Source: Vespa crabro
Taxonomy: Eukaryota > Arthropoda > Insecta > Hymenoptera > Vespidae
DNA length: 64,000 nucleotides
Direction: 5' to 3'
Assembly: GCF_910589235.1 (NCBI RefSeq)
Contig: NW_025813595.1
Coordinates: forward strand, 3,100,001-3,164,000
Positions 43,801 to 58,377 of the stretch are shown piece after piece. The translations under genes and the position numbers were made by a program. Within the stretch, counting starts at the first letter, position 1; every line of letters begins with the position of its first letter. The notes beneath the pieces were generated by a model. The model was given only the letters and a program-made list of their open reading frames with translations, was not told the DNA's origin and ran no database searches.

Positions 43801-44285
43801 CGATAATAACAATAATATCGATAATATTAATATCAATATTTACGATAACTTCAATATTATTAATTGTAATAATAACAATAGTAACGATCATAAAGATATT
43901 AGCGACTATAATAATAACGATAATACCGATAATAATAATATTAATATTAATGTTACTAACAATAATAATGATAAGGATGTTTTTTATAGTAATAATAATA
44001 ACGAATATAAAGTTACTGACGATATTAAAGATAATAACGATAATAACGATAATAAATGGAACAGTAACAACGATATTAACGAAAATATTAATAACAATTG
44101 TAACGTTAACAACGATAATAAAAATAATAATAATAATAATAACGATAGTAGAGAAATAACAATAACAATAATTACAATAATAGTGATAATAACGATTATA
44201 ATAATAATATTAACGATAATATCAGTCATAATATTAATAGTAATTACATTAAAAACGATAATAACGATAATAAAGATAATAACAA
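40830..44285. repeat. Duplicated block D, copy 2
   Basis: This is the partner of 19,168-22,650. The best conserved parts are 42,090-42,440 and 43,255-43,460. Copy 2 lacks about 60 bases present at 20,820-20,940 and gains bases near 42,860-42,960, where TTTTCGGTAATAGTGCTAAT occurs without a partner in copy 1. Confidence 0.92.
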
Positions 44286-44639
44286 TAATAATAATAATAA
44301 TATTAATATCAATAATGACAATAATAACGTTAGTAACGATAATAACGATAATAGAAATAATTACCATAATAACGATAATAATAACATTATTACTAATTAC
44401 AATAATAACGATAATAACGATAATAATTATAATAATAATAAAGATAACATCTATATTAACAATAATAACGATAATAACGATAATAGCAATAATAATTATA
44501 ACGATATTAAAAATAATGTCGTTAAAAATAATAACTATATTACAGATAATATCGATAATAATAATAATAACAATAATAATAATCAGGATAATAAAGATAA
44601 TAGCGATTATAATAATAACGATTAAATAGATAACAACGA
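44286..44639. repeat. Decayed satellite, no specific paralogue recognised
   Basis: The nine-base unit is well preserved here. Nothing else is visible. Confidence 0.68.
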
Positions 44640-45255
44640 CAATAATGATAATTGCAATAATTACGAAAATAATGGTAATAAAAATTACAAAAATGACGAT
44701 AATAAAGAAAATATTAATAACAATACTAACGATAACAACGATAATAACCTTAATAATATTAATAATAATATCGAAAGTAGGTATAATATCGATGCCATCG
44801 ATAATAATAATAAAAATAACGATAATAAGGGCATTAACGATAATAATAATACTAATAATAACGATAATAACGATAATAATAATAATCGTATTAAAGATAA
44901 TAACGATAATAACGATTATGACATTAAAATTATTATTGATAATAACGTCAATAGTAATAAAAATAATAACTGTAATATCGATATTAACGATAATAACGAT
45001 AATACCACTAATAACTATAATAACGACAAGAATAATAATAAAATATCTATAGTAACAATAATAATGATAATGACGATAACAACGATAATAACATTAATAA
45101 TATTAATAATATTAACGAAAGTAAATATAATAACGATTCCATCGATAATAATAATAAAAATAAGAATGAAAATAAAGATAATAACGATAATAATAATACA
45201 AATAATAACAATAATAACGACAATAACCATAATAACGATAATAACAAAAGTACAA
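44640..45255. repeat. Duplicated block E, copy 2
   Basis: This is the partner of 60-600 at an offset near 44,590, with the same internal partial duplication of the GATGCCATCGAT word (variant GATTCCATCGAT in the second half). It follows block D copy 2 by about 0.35 kb. Confidence 0.86.
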
Positions 45256-47559
45256 CACTAGTAACGATAACTACGATAATAATGGTATTAATAATAGTAA
45301 TAATATCATTAATAAAAATAATGAAGATAATAACCGTATTATTGATAATAACGATAATAAAAATAATAATATCAACAATAATAAAGGTAATAACCTAAAT
45401 GAAAACAACGGTAATAACGTTCATAACAAAAAAACCGTAATAACGAGAGTAATAATATCAATAATAACTTTAATAATAATAATAACGATAATAACAATAA
45501 TAATAAAAGTAATAATAATAATAACAATAATAACGATAATGACAATAATAGCAATAATACTGATAATAAAGATATAAATAAAAATAATAATAATAATAAC
45601 AATAATAACGCTAATGAAGATAATAATAAAAATAATAATGATAATATCCATAATATCGGTATTAATAATTACAATATCAACGATAAAATCAATAATAATA
45701 TCAATAATAATAACGATAATAGCGGTAATAATAATAATATCAATCGAAACGCTAATGACGATAATAACGATAATGACGAAAATATTATCGATAATAAAGA
45801 TAATAATAATTATAATAATAATAATATTGATAATAACAATAATAGCGATAATAATGATAATAATTACAATAATAATAACTATAATAACGATAATAATAAA
45901 AACAATATGAATGATAATACTGATAAATCGATAATATCGATATTGATAATTACAATAATAACAATAATAACGATAATAATATAATAACGAAAACAATAAT
46001 AAGGATAATAACGGAAATAAAGTTAATAATCATAAATATAATAACGATAACAACGATAATAACTATATTAACTATTATAACATTAACAATAATATGGATT
46101 ATACCGAAAATAAAGATAATAATAATAAATATAATAACTATAACAATGATAATAACTATTATATCGATAACAATAATAATAATATTAAGAATAATAATAA
46201 TAATAAAAGGAAAAAAGATAATAACGAAAATATTAATAACAATAGTAACGTTAATAAAGATAATAATAGTAATAATAAAAACAAAATTTACTATAATAAC
46301 GATTTGAATGATTATAATAATAATAATAATAGCTATAAACAGGATAAAATCGATAATAATAATAATAAAAGTATAGTATAATAACGATAATAATAAAATA
46401 AACATAATCGCGATATTAACGATAACATCGGTAATAACGATAATATTAATACAAATATAACGATAATAATGATATTAATAATAATAACAATAATAACGAT
46501 AAAGACGAAAATAACGATAATAACGATAATAATGATGATAATATAGATAGTAACGATATCAAAGATAACGATAATAATAATAATGATAATAACGATAGTA
46601 GTAATAATAATACTAACAATTATATCGATAATATCGATAATAATAATAATAATAATAACAAAATTAATAATAATAACGATAATAAATGAAACAGTAATAG
46701 TAATAATAACATTAATAACACCAATAACGATAATGTAATAATTACAATAATTTCTATGATAATAATAATAATAACGATAATATCGATAATAACGGTAATA
46801 ATCATAATAATAATATTAATATAAAAGATAATAACTATAATAATGATAGGAATAATTATAATAACGATAATAAATTTAATAGCAATAATAATCCTGATAA
46901 GCATAAAATAACGATAATAACGATAATAACGAAAGTAATAGTTGTAATAATTACTCTAATCAGGATAAAAAAAATTAACAACATTATTAATAATAAGAAA
47001 AAAATAATAACGATAATAAAGATAATAGCTATCATAATAACGATAATAACGATCATAATGGTAGCAGCAATAACAATAATTATAATAATAACGATTATAA
47101 CGATATGGAGTATTACAAATATCATGATAATAATGTTAAAATCAATAATTTTAATGATAATTATAAATATGATATCAATATTAACAGTATAATATACTAA
47201 TAATAATAATAACTATAGTAATGATAATATCGATTATAATAGTAATAATAATAATAATAATAATAACGATAATAACAATAATAACGATATTAATGATGAT
47301 AATTATAATAAAGTTAATAATAAAAATAGTTATAAAAATAACAATAATAATGATAATAACGATAATAACTATAATAAGGATACCAACAATAATAACAATA
47401 ATAATAATAATAATAAAAAAGGTATTAATAATATTAATGATAATAGCAATAATAATAACACAATAATAACGATAATATCGATATTAATGATAATAAAGAT
47501 AATATTAATAATATTAATAACGATAATAACGATATTAAAGATAATAATAATAAAAATAA
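45256..47559. repeat. Decayed satellite with one strongly degenerate stretch
   Basis: No paralogue was recognised. The stretch 46,945-47,205 has the least satellite character in the window: it includes TTACTCTAATCAGGATAAAA, ATGGTAGCAGCAATAAC and CGATATGGAGTATTACAAAT, and from 47,115 to 47,200 contains no CG step. No open frame there has a recognisable product, and no RNA-like stem series is visible. Confidence 0.68.
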
Positions 47560-48620
47560 TAACGATAATATAGATAATAATACTAACGATAAAAACGAGA
47601 ATAGTAATAATAATAATAAGGATAATGACGATATTGTCGATAATAATTATAATTAAAAATATAATAACAATATTAATGATAATAACGATAATAGTGATAA
47701 TATCGATAATAATAATAATAATTACAATAATAAAGATAATTACAATAATAATAAAAACAGTAATAACGGTGAGAACGATAATGAGGATAATAATAAAAAC
47801 AATATAACTATATTACGATAACAACGTATAATAATAATAACGATATTAACGGAAAAAACCATAATAATAACAATTATAAAGATACTAACGATTATAATGA
47901 TAGTAACGATAATAATAATATTAATAACAATAATAACGATAATAACGTTATGATCAATAATAATATTAACAAAAGTATCTATAACAAAGATAATAACGAT
48001 AATTATAATAGTTATATTTCTATAATAAGGATTATAACGAAAGAACGTAAATTATAGTAACAATAAAAACAAATAATAATGATAATAATGATAGTAATAA
48101 TATTAATAAGACCGATAATAATAATAATATCGATAATAATAGAAGTAATAAAGACAAAAATAACAAAAATAACGATATTGACGATAACAATAATAACGAT
48201 AATAACGATAATATCGATAATTATAATAACGATAATGAAGAAATTTCTAATAATAATTATAACGATAATAACGGTAATTACGCATAATGATAATTATGAT
48301 AATAACAATAGTAATAATTACAATAATAACGATGATATCGATTAAGACTATAATAGAAATAATATAATTAAATATATTGAGGATAATAACGATAACATCG
48401 ATCATAATAACAATAATATCGTTAATAACTTCAATAACGATAATAACAATAATTATATAACAATAATAAAGATAATAACGATAATAACAGTAAACATATT
48501 AATAATAATAACAATATTAACAATAATATCGATAAAAACGATTTCAATGATAATAATTCAACGATAATAATAATAACAACGTTAACGATAATGTCGGTAA
48601 TAATAATAATAATAATAACG
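47560..48620. repeat. Duplicated block L, copy 1
   Basis: This block matches 62,850-63,630 in direct orientation. Shared words include CTAACGATAAAAACGAGAAT, AACGGAAAAAAC (47,849/63,164), AAAGATACTAACGATTATAA followed by TGATAGTAACGATAA (47,879/63,196), GTTATATTTCTATAA-type words, AATATTAATAAGACCGATAA (48,098/63,418) and GTTAACGATAATGTCGGTAA (48,580/63,587). Copy 1 holds about 300 extra bases before the last marker. Confidence 0.88.
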
Positions 48621-49309
48621 ATAACAACGATAATAACGATAATAATAATTATAATAATAAAAAAAAATACTAATAATTAAAATAATTGCGATTATAATTA
48701 TAATAACGATAATAAAAAGAATATTAATGAAAATAATAATGATAATAACAATGGTAACGATAATAATAATAATAATAATAAGGATAACAACGCTATTACC
48801 GATAATATAGATAATAATAATAATAATAGAAACAATAATAACGACAAAACGATAATAACTATAAACTAATATCGAAAATAGCGATAATAGTAATAATAAT
48901 AATATCGATAGTATCAATAATAACGAAAATAATTATATTAATATTAATAATAATAATTATAATTATAATAACGAAAATAACTGTAGTAATGATAATAACG
49001 TTAATAACGTTAAAGACGATAAAAATTATAAAAATAATAACGTTAATAACGATAATAACGACAATAGTAATAATAATAATAACAACGATTATAACGATAA
49101 TAACGTTATAAACAGTAGGAATAATAACAATAAAAACAATAATAACAATAATAACGATAATAACGATACTGCTAATAAAAATAATAATATTGCTTATAAC
49201 GCTATAATCGATAATTATGATAATAATAATAAAATCAATAAAGATAATAACGATAATAATTATTATAATAATAAGTATAATAACGAAAATAGTAATACAA
49301 ACGATAATA
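48621..49309. repeat. Decayed satellite, no specific paralogue recognised
   Basis: Only the nine-base unit, AAT runs and isolated substitutions are visible. Confidence 0.68.
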
Positions 49310-50760
49310 AAACTAATGATTATAACCATAAAAACGATAAAAACGATAATAATAAAAACATTAATAACGATAATAAGGTTTATAACGATAATAATAATAA
49401 TAATAAAATTGATATTAACGACAATAATTATAATGATTATAATAATAATAACAAAAATAACTATTAAAACGGTTACAATAATAATAATAGTAATAATGAC
49501 GATAATAACGTTAATAACGATTAGTAATAATTATTATAACAATAGTTATAATAGCAATAAAAACGATTGTAACCATATGGAAGAAAATAATAATAATATT
49601 AATAACAATATTAAGGATAATAGCGATAACATCAATAATAATAAAAACATAAATATTGATAATAACGATAATTTTAATTACAATAATAACAATAATAAAG
49701 ATAATAACAGTAAAAGTAATAACAATAATAACGATAGTAACCAAATGACGATAATAATAATAACAATTATAAAGATTATAACTAGAATAACGATATTAAC
49801 GATAACTACAATAACTATAATTAGCATAATGACAATAGTAATAATGACAATAATATCGAAAACAACGATAAAGACGATATTAATAGTAATAAAAGTAAAG
49901 ATAATATCGGTAAAGTGGACAATAATAATAATATTATATTCGATAATAACCATAATAAAAATAATAATAATAATAATAACGATAATGTCGCTAATAGTAA
50001 CAACTATAAATTGGATAATAATGATATTAATGAAAATAACAAAAATAATAATAGTACATATAACAATAATAACGATAAAAACAATAATAATAATAACATC
50101 AATAACGATAATTACGATTATAACGATAGCAATAATTACAATAATGACGATAACAAACATGATAATGATAATAATAATAATAAAAATATTATCGATAATA
50201 AGGTTAATTACGAAAATAACGGTAATAAAGATAATAACAATAATAACGACAATAATAATAATAATAATAACGATACGAACGATAATAACGATAATAATAA
50301 ATATAATAATAATGATAATAACGTTATTAACGATAATATCAACAGTAATAATTACAATAAAAACGATAACCTATAATAATTATAATAACGATAATTATAA
50401 GAGCAATAATTACTATAATAACGATATTACTATAATATTGCGGATAATAACGATAATTATTATAAAAATTAACAGTATTAATAAAGATGATAAGAATAAT
50501 AACGATAACATCGTTAATAGTAATATCAATAATATCGATAATAACTATAATAACGATAAGAATGAAAAGAATAATAATGATATTAGAGATAACAAATATA
50601 ATAATGATAGTAATAATGACAAATATAACGATAATAACTGTAATGATGATAACAATAATAACGACAATAACGATAATATCGATAATAATATTAACATTAT
50701 TAACGTTCATATCGATAACAGTAATAATAATACTAACATGAATAACGATAATAACAATAA
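49310..50760. repeat. Third partial copy joining middle of block P to start of block D
   Basis: The part 49,310-49,600 matches 35,225-35,550 and 15,990-16,290 in block P (CTAATGATTATAACCATAA, AACAAAAATAACTATTAAAA, TATGGAAGA). The part 49,720-50,760 matches 19,690-20,510 and 41,300-42,150 in block D (AATATCGAAAACAACGATAA, GTACATATAACAATAA-type words, AATATTAACATTATTAACGT). About 3 kb present between these points in the full copies is missing, so this is a deletion derivative. Confidence 0.8.
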
Positions 50761-50779
50761 TAATAATACTAACAGTAAC

Positions 50780-51140
50780 AATAATAACGATAATAACGAT
50801 AAGAACAAAATTAACGATAAAAATAAGATTTATAAAAATAATAATATCTATAATAATGATATGAACGATTAGAACTATAATATTAATAACAATAATAACA
50901 TTAATAACGTAAATTACTAAAAAAAATGATTTAAATAAGATATTAACGATAATAAATAGAATAACAGTAATAACGATAATAACGACAATAATAATATAAA
51001 TAAAAACGATAATGACGCTAATAATAATAATAATAACGATAATAATGGTAATAATAAATACGATAAAGTCGATATTATCCATAATAATATTAACAATATT
51101 AACGATAATATCTATAAGCATAAAAATAATAACAATAGTT
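50780..51140. repeat. Duplicated block I, copy 2
   Basis: This is the partner of 26,590-26,837. After 51,020 it continues into a module with CGATAAAGTCGATATTATCC at 51,061, equivalent to 26,999, so the AAT expansion of copy 1 is bracketed by matching sequence on both sides. Confidence 0.86.
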
Positions 51141-51989
51141 ATTATAACGATAATAAGGATAATAATGATAACATCGATAATAATAATTACAATAATGATG
51201 ATAATAACTATAATAATCATAATAATAATAATGATGTCAACGATAATGAAGATGAAAACGATTAAAATAAAAATCATAATAACGATGATAACGATAATAG
51301 TAATAATAACTGTAACGATAATAACGATAATAACGATAATATTGATAACAACGATAATAACGATATTGACAATAATAATACAAATAAAAATAAAGATAAG
51401 AACATTATTAACGTAAATGACGATATTAATAATAATAATAATAACGATAATAACCATTACAATAGTAATAACGATAATAACGGTAATAACGATTATAATA
51501 ATAACGTTAATAACGATTATAGTAAAATAATATTAACGATAATAACGATAATAACGATAATAACGATAATAATAATAGTAATAATAATATAGATAACAAG
51601 GATATTAACCTTAATATCGATAATAATAATAACAATAACAACGATTATGACGATAAAGTTAAAATAACGATAATAAACATAATAACAAGAATAATAATAG
51701 TTATAATAAAGAGAATAATGATACTAAAAATTTTAACGATAATCATAATAACTATAATAACGATAATAACGATAATAAATTTAGTAGTAATAACAGTTAT
51801 AATAGTAATAACAATAAAAACGATTTTAACGGTAATAATAATAACGATAATAACGATAATATCGATAATAAAAAAAACAATATTAACGATAATATCGATA
51901 TAAATAATAATAACAATAACGATTATGACGATAATAACGATAATAACGATAATAACGATTATAATAATAACGATAGTAACGATAATTGT
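51141..51989. repeat. Decayed satellite, no specific paralogue recognised
   Basis: Well-preserved tandem 9-mers occur near 51,535-51,575. No gene is seen. Confidence 0.68.
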
Positions 51990-52230
51990 ATTATTAATAA
52001 TAACAACAATAACGATAATATCGATAATAATAATAATAATAATAAAGATAATAACGATATTAACAACAATAACGATAATAATGATAACAACAATAAATAC
52101 AAAAATAATAATAATAATAACATTAATAACGATAATAATGATAATAACGATAATAGCGATTTTAATTAAAATAATAATAGCGAAAATGACGTCAACAACC
52201 ATAATTATGATAATAACAATAATAATAAAA
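51990..52230. repeat. Segment related to 61,930-62,230
   Basis: Shared words are AATAAAGATAATAACGATAT, AATAATGATAACAACAATAA followed by ATA, and ATAATGATAATAACGATAAT-type ends. The identity is moderate. Confidence 0.7.
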
Positions 52231-53921
52231 ATATCTATAATAATGATTATAACGATAATAACTATAAAAACGACAATAATATTGATAATAATAATGAAAA
52301 AAATAATAAAGTCGATAACGATAATAGCGATAATAGTAGGAGTAGTAATATCAATATTAACAATAATAATGACAATAAAGATAATAACGATAATTATAAT
52401 TACGATTATAATGAAAATAGTAATAATAATAATAACGATAATAATAATAAAATTTATAACGCCAATTATGATTACAACGAAAATAATAACATTAATAATA
52501 ACTATAATTACGATAATAACGATAATAATTGTAGCAGTAATAATAATAATAACGCTAATAACGTTAATAAAGAAAATAACGATTTTAATATTAACGATAA
52601 TATCAATAATATCGATTATTATAATAACACAACTAACGATAATAACGATAAAAATAATAATAATAAATATAGTAACGAAATTAACGATAATAACGATATT
52701 AACGATATTAACGATAATAATAATAGTAATAATAAATATGATAACGACATTAAAAATAATAATAATATTAATAATAATAATAATAACAAAATAACGATAT
52801 TAAATACAAAAATAATAGTAATAATAACAATAATAACAATAATAACGGTAATGTTGTTAGCGATAATAATAATAATAACGACAATGATTATAATAATATC
52901 AACAATTCTAACGATAAAAACGATAATAATAATAGTAATTGTAATAATAATAGCAATAATAACGATAATATAATTAATTATAATAACAATAATAATGGTA
53001 ACGATAATAACGTAATAGTAATAATAGTAATTACGATTATTAAGATAATATCGATAATAATAATAATTATTATAAATAATATAATATCGATATAAACGAT
53101 AAACACAATAATATTAATAAAAACAATAAAGATAATAACGAAAATACTAATAAAAATAATAACAATAAAATGGGTAATAACAATAATAATAATGACATTA
53201 TTAACGATATTAATGATTATAAAGATAATGATAAAAACGAAAATAATAATACATACGATAATAATAATAATAATATTAACCAGAATAATAATAATAACGA
53301 TAAAAAATATAATAACGTTAATAACGAGAATAAAGGTATTAACGAAAATAAAGATAATAATAATAACAATAATATCGATAATAACGCTAGGAACAATAAT
53401 AACGAAAATAATAATAATAAAAATAAAAATGATAACTATGTTAACGATTATAAATATAATAATAATAACAATAATAACTATAATAACGAAAATAATATTT
53501 ATAATAATAACATTAATATTGATAATAAAAATAAGAATGATAATTATAATAACACTAATAACGATAATAGCGATAATAACGATCATAATAATAATAACAG
53601 TAATAATATTAATAATAATAATAATGACGATAATATCGATAATAATGATAATAACAATAATAAACACAATAAAAATAATATTAAGTACGATAATAACGGT
53701 AATAAAGTGAATAATGGTAATAACGATAATAGCGATGATAATAATAACGATAACTATTATAATAATAATAAGAATAATAAAGAAAATTACGATAAATATA
53801 ATAGTAATAATAACAATAATAACTATAATATCTATATTATCGATATTAGTAATACGAATAATAAAGATGCTAACGTTAAAAACGATATTAAAGATAATAA
53901 TAATAATATTAATAATAATAA

Positions 53922-53929
<8 letters not shown>
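52231..53929. repeat. Decayed satellite, no specific paralogue recognised except 53,080-53,270
   Basis: The part 53,080-53,270 weakly matches 40,495-40,740. An Asn/Asp-rich reading stays open from 53,170 to about 54,100 before the phase shifts; its residues are almost all Asn, Asp, Lys and Ile. This is a compositional open frame, not a supported gene. Confidence 0.68.
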
Positions 53930-53972
<43 letters not shown>

Positions 53973-54250
53973 TATTAAGGATAATAGAGATAATTACGAT
54001 AATAATAAAAGTATTAATAATGACAATAAGGATAATAACGATAACATCGATAATAGTAATATCAAAAATATCGATAATAACTATAATAACGATAAGAATA
54101 AAATAATAGTAACGATAATAACGATAACAAATATTATAACGATAGTAATAATAACAATTATAACTATAATAACTTTAATGACGATAACAATAATATCGAC
54201 AATTACAATATTATCGATAATAATATTAACAATATTAACGTTCATAACAA
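53930..54250. repeat. Duplicated segment N, copy 1, with 102 identical bases
   Basis: The bases 54,026-54,127 are identical to 62,541-62,642 over 102 positions by eye; flanking bases from 53,930 also match with changes. After 54,128 the sequence instead follows block D (20,350-20,500), with AATATTAACAATATTAACGT leading into TTCATAAC. The position is therefore a junction between two families. Confidence 0.88.
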
Positions 54251-54544
54251 TAATAACGATAATAATAAATATAATAATAACGATAATAAAGATATCAATG
54301 ATAATAATGATAATAACGATAATGATAATAACGACATTACCGATAATTTCGATAATAATAATAATAATATTAACGATAATTTCGATAATACCATTAACAA
54401 TATTACAGTTATTATCGATAATAATTGTAATAATAATAAAGTTAACAACGATATTAACGATAATAACGATAAAAAAAATAACATTAATAACGATAATAAA
54501 GATAATAACGATAACAATAGAGATACTAATAATAATATTAAAAA
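54251..54544. repeat. Decayed satellite
   Basis: Several GATAATTTCGATAAT words cluster at 54,340-54,400. No partner or gene was recognised. Confidence 0.65.
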
Positions 54545-56652
54545 TAATAACAAGAAAATAACGATTTATCTATAATAAAGATATTAATAACAACGATAAT
54601 ATCGATAATAATAATAATAATAATAGAAATAATGACCATAATAAAGATAATAACGATAATACTGAAACGATAATAACGATAATAGTAATAATAATATCGA
54701 TAGAAATAATAATTACAATAAAGAAGATAATAACGATTATAATAATAACGATAATGAGGGTGATAATAATAACTATATTAGCACTAATAACAATAGTAAT
54801 TTTAATAATAATAGCAATAATAACGATAACAACTTTAATAACATTATTGATAATAATAATGTTAGCGAAACTAAGAATAATAACGGTGTAAACGATAATA
54901 ATAATAAAAATAATATCGATGATAAAGATAATAACGATAAAAATGATAATAATAGGTGTAATAATTACAATATTAACAATAACAAAGGTAATAATAACAA
55001 TAATAATAGTAGTAATAATAACAATAATTACAGTATTAACAATGATAACGATAATAGCAATATTATCCATAATAGTAATAATAATATCATCGATTATAAC
55101 GGTAATAACGATAATAAGGTTAATAATAATAAAATTAATAACGATAATAACGTTTATAACGAAAATAATAATAGCAATAATAACGATAATAAGGATAGTA
55201 ATAATAATAATAATAATAAATATAATATCGAAAATAACTGTAATAACGATTACGAAGATAATAATAATAATAATAACGATAATAGCGATATCAATGACAA
55301 TAACGAAGAAAACAATTAAAATAATAACAATAATACCGATAATAACGGTAATAACGAAAATAATATATTAATAATAATATTAATAATAATAATAACGATA
55401 ATAGCGATAATAAAATTATAATAATAATGATAAAAACGATAATATCGTTAATAACAGTAGCAATAATAACGATAGTGAAGAAAATAAAAATCATAATAAT
55501 AACGATAATTTCTATAATAGTGATAATAATAAAAACGATAATAACGATGAAACTATAATAACAACAATAATAATAATATTATTATTAACAATAATAACGA
55601 TAACAACGACAATAGTGATAAAAATATTAATAAAAAAATAGAAAATAAAGATAATAACGATGACAACAATAATTATAATAACAAAATAACCGATAATAAC
55701 GATAATAACGATTATACGGATTATGACAATAACGATAATGACAATAACAACGATAATTACAGTAATAATAATAGTAATAATATAGATGATAACAATAATA
55801 ACGATTGTAATGATTATAACGATAATAATATTAATAATTTTAACATAAATAACGTTAATAACGATAATAATATTAACGATAATAACGATAACAACGATAA
55901 TAAGGATAATAGTAATAACGATAATAACGACAATAATCATTATAAAAAAATTGATAAAAACGATAATAACAATAATAATAATAATTGTAATAATAATAAA
56001 ATCGATAATATCGATAATTACGATATTAATAATGATAATAATAACAATAATAAAGATAATAACGGAAATAAAAATAATAATAATAATAATAATAATAACA
56101 ATAATAAAGATAATAATGACAATAGTAATACGAATAATAATAATAATAATAATATAAATAATAACGAAAAGAACGATAATAATAATAGTCATAATATCTA
56201 TAATGACACTAATAACGGAAACATCAACAATAATATATACGAAAATATCGATAATATTGATAATGATAAAAACACTAATAAAAATAATAACAATAATAAT
56301 GATAATAATAACAATAATATTAATAAAAATAATAACTATATAGACGATAATAACGATAATAACGATAATAACGATAATTGCGATTATAATAAAATGATTC
56401 TAATAAAAATTAGCGATAAAATCGATAATATTAGTAATAATAATAACGATAATAACGATAATAACGATATTAACAACAATAAAACTAATAATAATAAGGG
56501 GTAATAAAGATTATAACGATAATAATGATAATAACAATAATAATAATTGTCATAATAAAGATAATAATGATAATATGAAAAATAAGCATAATAAAAATAA
56601 CAATAATAACGATAGTAACGATATCAATGATAACAACGACGATAATAATAAT

Positions 56653-56704
<52 letters not shown>

Positions 56705-57310
56705 TTGATAATAACGAAATTAACAATAGTAATAATATTATTAATAACAACAATAACTATAATAACGATAATAAGGATAATAATAAATACGATAAAGTCG
56801 ATAATATCGACAATAGTATCAGCAATATTAATGATATTATCGATAATAATATTAATAATATTAAGGATAATATCGATAATAATAGTAACATTATTAACGA
56901 TAATATATATTAAAATTATATCAATAATAATTATAACAGTAATAAAGATAATACCGATAATAACAGTGATAATAATAATAACGATAATAAGGTTAATAAC
57001 CATAATAATAGTATAAATAATAAAGATAACAACGATTTTAAAGATAATAATGACAGTAATAATAACAATAATAGCGAAAATAACGATAACAATTATAATA
57101 GCGATACTAGCGATAATAACAATTGTAATCCTAATAACGATATTAATATTTATAAAAATAACAATAATACTGATAATAACGATAATAACGATAATAATAG
57201 TAGTAATAATATCAATTATAACACTAATAGCGATAATAAGGTTATTAATGGTAATATCGATAATTATAATAACCATATTAACAATAATAACGATATTATC
57301 AATGATAACA
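54545..57310. repeat. 2.8-kb higher-order repeat, most complete copy
   Basis: The sections occur in this order: 54,545-55,195 (as 2,740-3,195), 55,195-55,580 (as 3,195-3,560 and 23,169-23,530), 55,845-56,100 (as 23,590-24,080 and 31,205-31,740), 56,160-56,495 (as 31,750-32,280), and 56,495-57,310 (as 32,280-33,060, with 56,730-57,080 as 3,777-4,110). No other copy in the window holds all five. An (AAT)n run lies at about 56,656-56,704. Confidence 0.86.
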
Positions 57311-58365
57311 ATGACGACAATAGTGATAATATCGATGTAATAATAACGTTAACCTCGATAATAATAATAATAATAATAACATTAACAACGATTACAACGA
57401 TATTAACGATAATAATAATAATAATAAGAACAGTAATAAGAATAACGTTAATTACGATAATAACGATAATTATAATAGTAATTATAACGCTAACAGCATT
57501 AATAACGATAATAATGTTAATAATAAATACGATAATATCGATCATTTCGATAATAATAACAATATTTACGATTATAACGACAAAAATAATATCAATAATA
57601 ACAATAATAAAATTAATAATATTAATAACGATAATAATAGCATTATTATTCATAACAATAATAACGATAAAAACGATAATAAAAATAAGAAACATAATAA
57701 CGATAATAGTATCATTATTACTAACAATAATAATAACGATAATAGTAATAATAATAATATCAAAAATAACAATAATTACGATAACGACTATAATAACGAT
57801 AAAAATAATAACGTTAATGAAGATGATAATAATAATTATAATAACGTTAATAACGATAATAATAATGGTAATAATACCAATAGTAACGCTATCAATAATA
57901 ATAACGATAATAACGATAATAATGATAATTATAATAACAATAATAACGATAGTGTCGACAATAATAATAATTATAATAACGTTAAAGGAGATAATAATTA
58001 TGTCAACGATAATAATAATAACAATAATATCAATAAAGCCGATAGTAACGTTAATAATAATATTAAAAAAAACGATAATAAGGATAATAATAATAATAAT
58101 AACAATAATAAAGATTATAACGACATTAATAAGAATGAAAATAATAATAATAATATAATCGATGATAACGATAATAACTATAATAATAATATTATGCATG
58201 ACAATAATACCAATAGTAACGGTAATAAGAATAATATTATATAAGATAGAGTCGATAATATCCATAAGATTATTAACAATTTTAGCGATAATATCAGTAA
58301 TAATAATAACAATATTGACGATAATATCGATAAAATTAATAACAATATTAATAATAAAATCTTAA
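57311..58365. repeat. Decayed satellite continuing the higher-order repeat
   Basis: The part 57,620-57,730 resembles 28,870-28,930 (AACGATAATAGTATCATTAT). The word ATTATGCATGACAATAATAC near 58,191 is unusual. No gene is seen. Confidence 0.68.
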
Positions 58366-58377
58366 AATAATAATAAT

